Notes under the pieces: generated by a model
The model's input: the letters and a program-made list of their open reading frames with translations, nothing else
Told to the model about the DNA's origin: nothing
Databases searched by the model: none
Position numbers and translations under genes: made by a program
From: Echinicola soli
GTDB lineage: Bacteria; Bacteroidota; Bacteroidia; Cytophagales; Cyclobacteriaceae
DNA: 64,000 nt
Direction: 5' to 3'
Assembly: GCF_006575665.1 (NCBI RefSeq)
Contig: NZ_CP041253.1
Location: forward strand, 4,005,001 to 4,069,000
Shown: piece by piece, positions 62,298-64,000 of the stretch
How positions within the stretch are numbered: the stretch's first letter is position 1
How the letters are laid out: each line of letters starts with the position of its first letter

Positions 62298-64000
62298 TTA
62301 AAGTGTGATGTTCAAACCAAATATAAAAGTTCTGGCCTTTGGATAGCTCAAATAGTCTATCCCATAAGAGGAAACACCATTAATATTCCTGCTGGTATTT
62401 ACTTCGGGATCATATCCATCATATGGCGTGATCACGAAGAGGTTTTGGCCAGTCAGTGAAACCCTGAGGTCCTTCACATACTTTGAGATACCTAAGTCGG
62501 CGGTATTAAAATTATAGCCGACAGTAAGATTGTTTAACCGGAAGAATTGGGCATCTTTCAGGTATCTAGTGGACACCGGCGCAGCATTATTTACAGATTC
62601 TTCTGGAGATGCCGTGGCTTCTGGTGTCACATTAAGTCCGCGAGCCAAACGAAGTTTGAAGAAGGAAACGTTAGCGGTATTATCATATACTTTGTTTCCT
62701 GATGCCCCATTGAAGTTAAAGGACATATCGAACCGCTTCACGGTAAGGTTACCGAATAGATTATATTGGAAATCCGGTAATGCCGTTCCTGCTACAATAC
62801 GATCTTGATCATTGACTACACCGTCATTATTGGTGTCCCTGAATCTATTGAGCCCATCTTCATCAAAACCAATATGATCCAATAGGTAAAAGGAGCCAAT
62901 AGGTTGGTTATTGATATAGCCATTGATAGTGGCTGAAGAAAGCCCCGCTCCGGTGGCACTTCCTGATGGTATCACAGTAAAAGGAGAGTTTTTTACTTCA
63001 TTGTCAATAAAAGTAGCATTCCCTCCTACGGTCATAAAAACGTCAGTTGAAAAGCGTTGACGATAGTTCAAGGCGAGCTCCAGCCCTTGATTAATAATGT
63101 TCATATCCTCTACATTGACCCATGTGGTGCTGGCAGGTTGTACAGGATCTGCTGGGATTACTTCGAGAAGAATATTATTGGACACCTTTCTAAAGTAATC
63201 GACCGACCCTGATAGCTTAGCATCAAAAACGGCAAAATCAAGGCCTAGATTGGTCTGTGTGGATACCTCCCATTGCAAATCGGGATTGGCCAATCGCGCA
63301 AAAGTAATCCCTGCTGGAAAAGTTCCAGAATTGTCCAATGGATAACTCGTACCTCCGCTGACCGTGGCCGTATAAAGAGGTTGGGTGATCTTAGAAGGAA
63401 TTTCTTGATTGCCGGTCTGCCCCCATCCAAAGCGCAATTTCAAATCGCTAATCCAAGAAGAACGGTTTAAAAAATCTTCTTCGGAAAGCCTCCATCCCAA
63501 GGAAAATGAAGGGAAAACACCATACTTATTATTGTCACCAAACTTAGACGAACCATCTGCTCTTACTGTAGCAGTCAGTAGGTAGCGGTCATTATATTGG
63601 TAATTTAGCCTTCCAAAGAACGACTGAAGCTCATTTATGGTGGCATATCCCGTTGGTCGGTTATTAGCCAAGCTAAGATCCTGTCCCAATCCAGGGTTAT
63701 AGCGCGGCTCGATTTCCGATACCGGAAACTCATTGATACTATTGGTTCTGGACTGTATAAAAACCTCCTGGTAGGAATGTCCTGCCATTGCCGTTAGAAA
63801 GTGAACATCTTTATCATAAGTATAGGTCAAGTAATTTTCGATCAGGAAATTCCTATTATAGGCATTAGTAATTTCCAATCTTCCTATTTGCTGAGGTTCT
63901 ACACTGGGCAACTCTTGGACATCTCTAGTGGAATTACTGTTGTCTATACCCACGTTGATCTTGTATTGGAAGGCTTTACTGATATCCAAGGTTCCTGAAA
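62298..64000 (-). CDS. SusC/RagA-type TonB-dependent transporter 2, 5' end beyond window
   Basis: The visible 567 residues are the C-terminal beta-barrel of a SusC protein (YQYNDRYLLTATVRADGSSK, FPSFSLGWRLSEEDFLNR, DLKLRFGWGQTGNQEIP, then GLNITL at the end). Translation stays open to the right edge, with no true ATG in view. The N-terminal plug and signal domains lie outside the window. Confidence 0.93.
   Translation of the reverse strand, partial: SGTLDISKAFQYKINVGIDNSNSTRDVQELPSVEPQQIGRLEITNAYNRNFLIENYLTYTYDKDVHFLTAMAGHSYQEVFIQSRTNSINEFPVSEIEPRYNPGLGQDLSLANNRPTGYATINELQSFFGRLNYQYNDRYLLTATVRADGSSKFGDNNKYGVFPSFSLGWRLSEEDFLNRSSWISDLKLRFGWGQTGNQEIPSKITQPLYTATVSGGTSYPLDNSGTFPAGITFARLANPDLQWEVSTQTNLGLDFAVFDAKLSGSVDYFRKVSNNILLEVIPADPVQPASTTWVNVEDMNIINQGLELALNYRQRFSTDVFMTVGGNATFIDNEVKNSPFTVIPSGSATGAGLSSATINGYINNQPIGSFYLLDHIGFDEDGLNRFRDTNNDGVVNDQDRIVAGTALPDFQYNLFGNLTVKRFDMSFNFNGASGNKVYDNTANVSFFKLRLARGLNVTPEATASPEESVNNAAPVSTRYLKDAQFFRLNNLTVGYNFNTADLGISKYVKDLRVSLTGQNLFVITPYDGYDPEVNTSRNINGVSSYGIDYLSYPKARTFIFGLNITL

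Noticed and set aside
1..64000. CRISPR array, rRNA or tRNA genes
   Set aside because: No regularly spaced repeat-spacer unit was found (the tandem repeat at 50749-50982 has no spacers) and no cloverleaf or rRNA stretch was recognised.

Overview
The window comes from a marine-type Bacteroidota chromosome, most likely a Cytophagales/Cyclobacteriaceae relative such as Algoriphagus, Echinicola or Cyclobacterium. The reasons are two SusC/SusD pairs, lipoproteins with Bacteroidota-style signal peptides, TAnnTTTG-type -7 boxes, BACON-free PKD-bearing proteins, a Bacteroidota-type mobilisation module, and an extracellular contractile injection system (eCIS) with the gene content seen in Algoriphagus-type clusters. 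The genus is inferred, not proven.

Region 1 (1-19181, all minus strand) is one long eCIS operon, read from 19181 down to 1: cap-type DUF4255 protein, an unrecognised 286-residue protein, sheath, two tube proteins, a 52-residue DUF5908 protein, a LysM-bearing tube/baseplate adaptor, a VgrG-like spike, a PAAR tip, gp25, a J-type baseplate protein, a Pvc12-like baseplate protein, a 1433-residue PKD-containing protein, and a tape-measure protein that runs off the left edge. No ATPase or payload gene is visible here; they would lie to the left. Region 2 (19.7-23.2 kb) is housekeeping-like: a DEAD-box RNA helicase and a conserved protein with a nucleoside-phosphorylase-like C-terminal half.

Region 3 (23.2-44.5 kb) is a polymorphic-toxin array. 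A 5'-truncated rhs gene with its immunity gene (43132-40497) is followed by at least four promoterless Rhs C-terminal tips. Two tips have a clear immunity partner, and the tips are separated by a conserved spacer of about 90 bp. The array is split by mobile DNA (26.6-38.2 kb): a mobilisation module (coupling protein, relaxase, MobC-like protein, oriT-like region), a broken zeta-toxin gene, an internally deleted IS1595-type transposase, an IS66 element with an IS4-type element nested in its tnpC, and a gene followed by a gene-cassette-like hairpin. A beta-propeller lipoprotein and an excisionase-like regulator sit at the right edge, next to mnmE.

Region 4 (45.1-47.2 kb) holds mnmE and a periplasmic thioredoxin-like protein. 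Region 5 (47.3-64.0 kb) is a carbohydrate-utilisation region: a DUF4861 lipoprotein, a secreted lyase/hydrolase-like protein, SusD/SusC, a sodium:solute symporter, a secreted metallophosphoesterase, and a second SusD/SusC pair that runs off the right edge. Two near-identical 16-bp LacI-type palindromes, upstream of susC and in the symporter/phosphoesterase divergent region, suggest shared control by a LacI-family regulator that is not in the window. Several small non-coding elements punctuate this region: two inverted copies of a 92-117 bp element bracketing it, a 124-bp MITE with 17-bp terminal repeats, and a 20/22-bp minisatellite next to a REP-like dispersed repeat.
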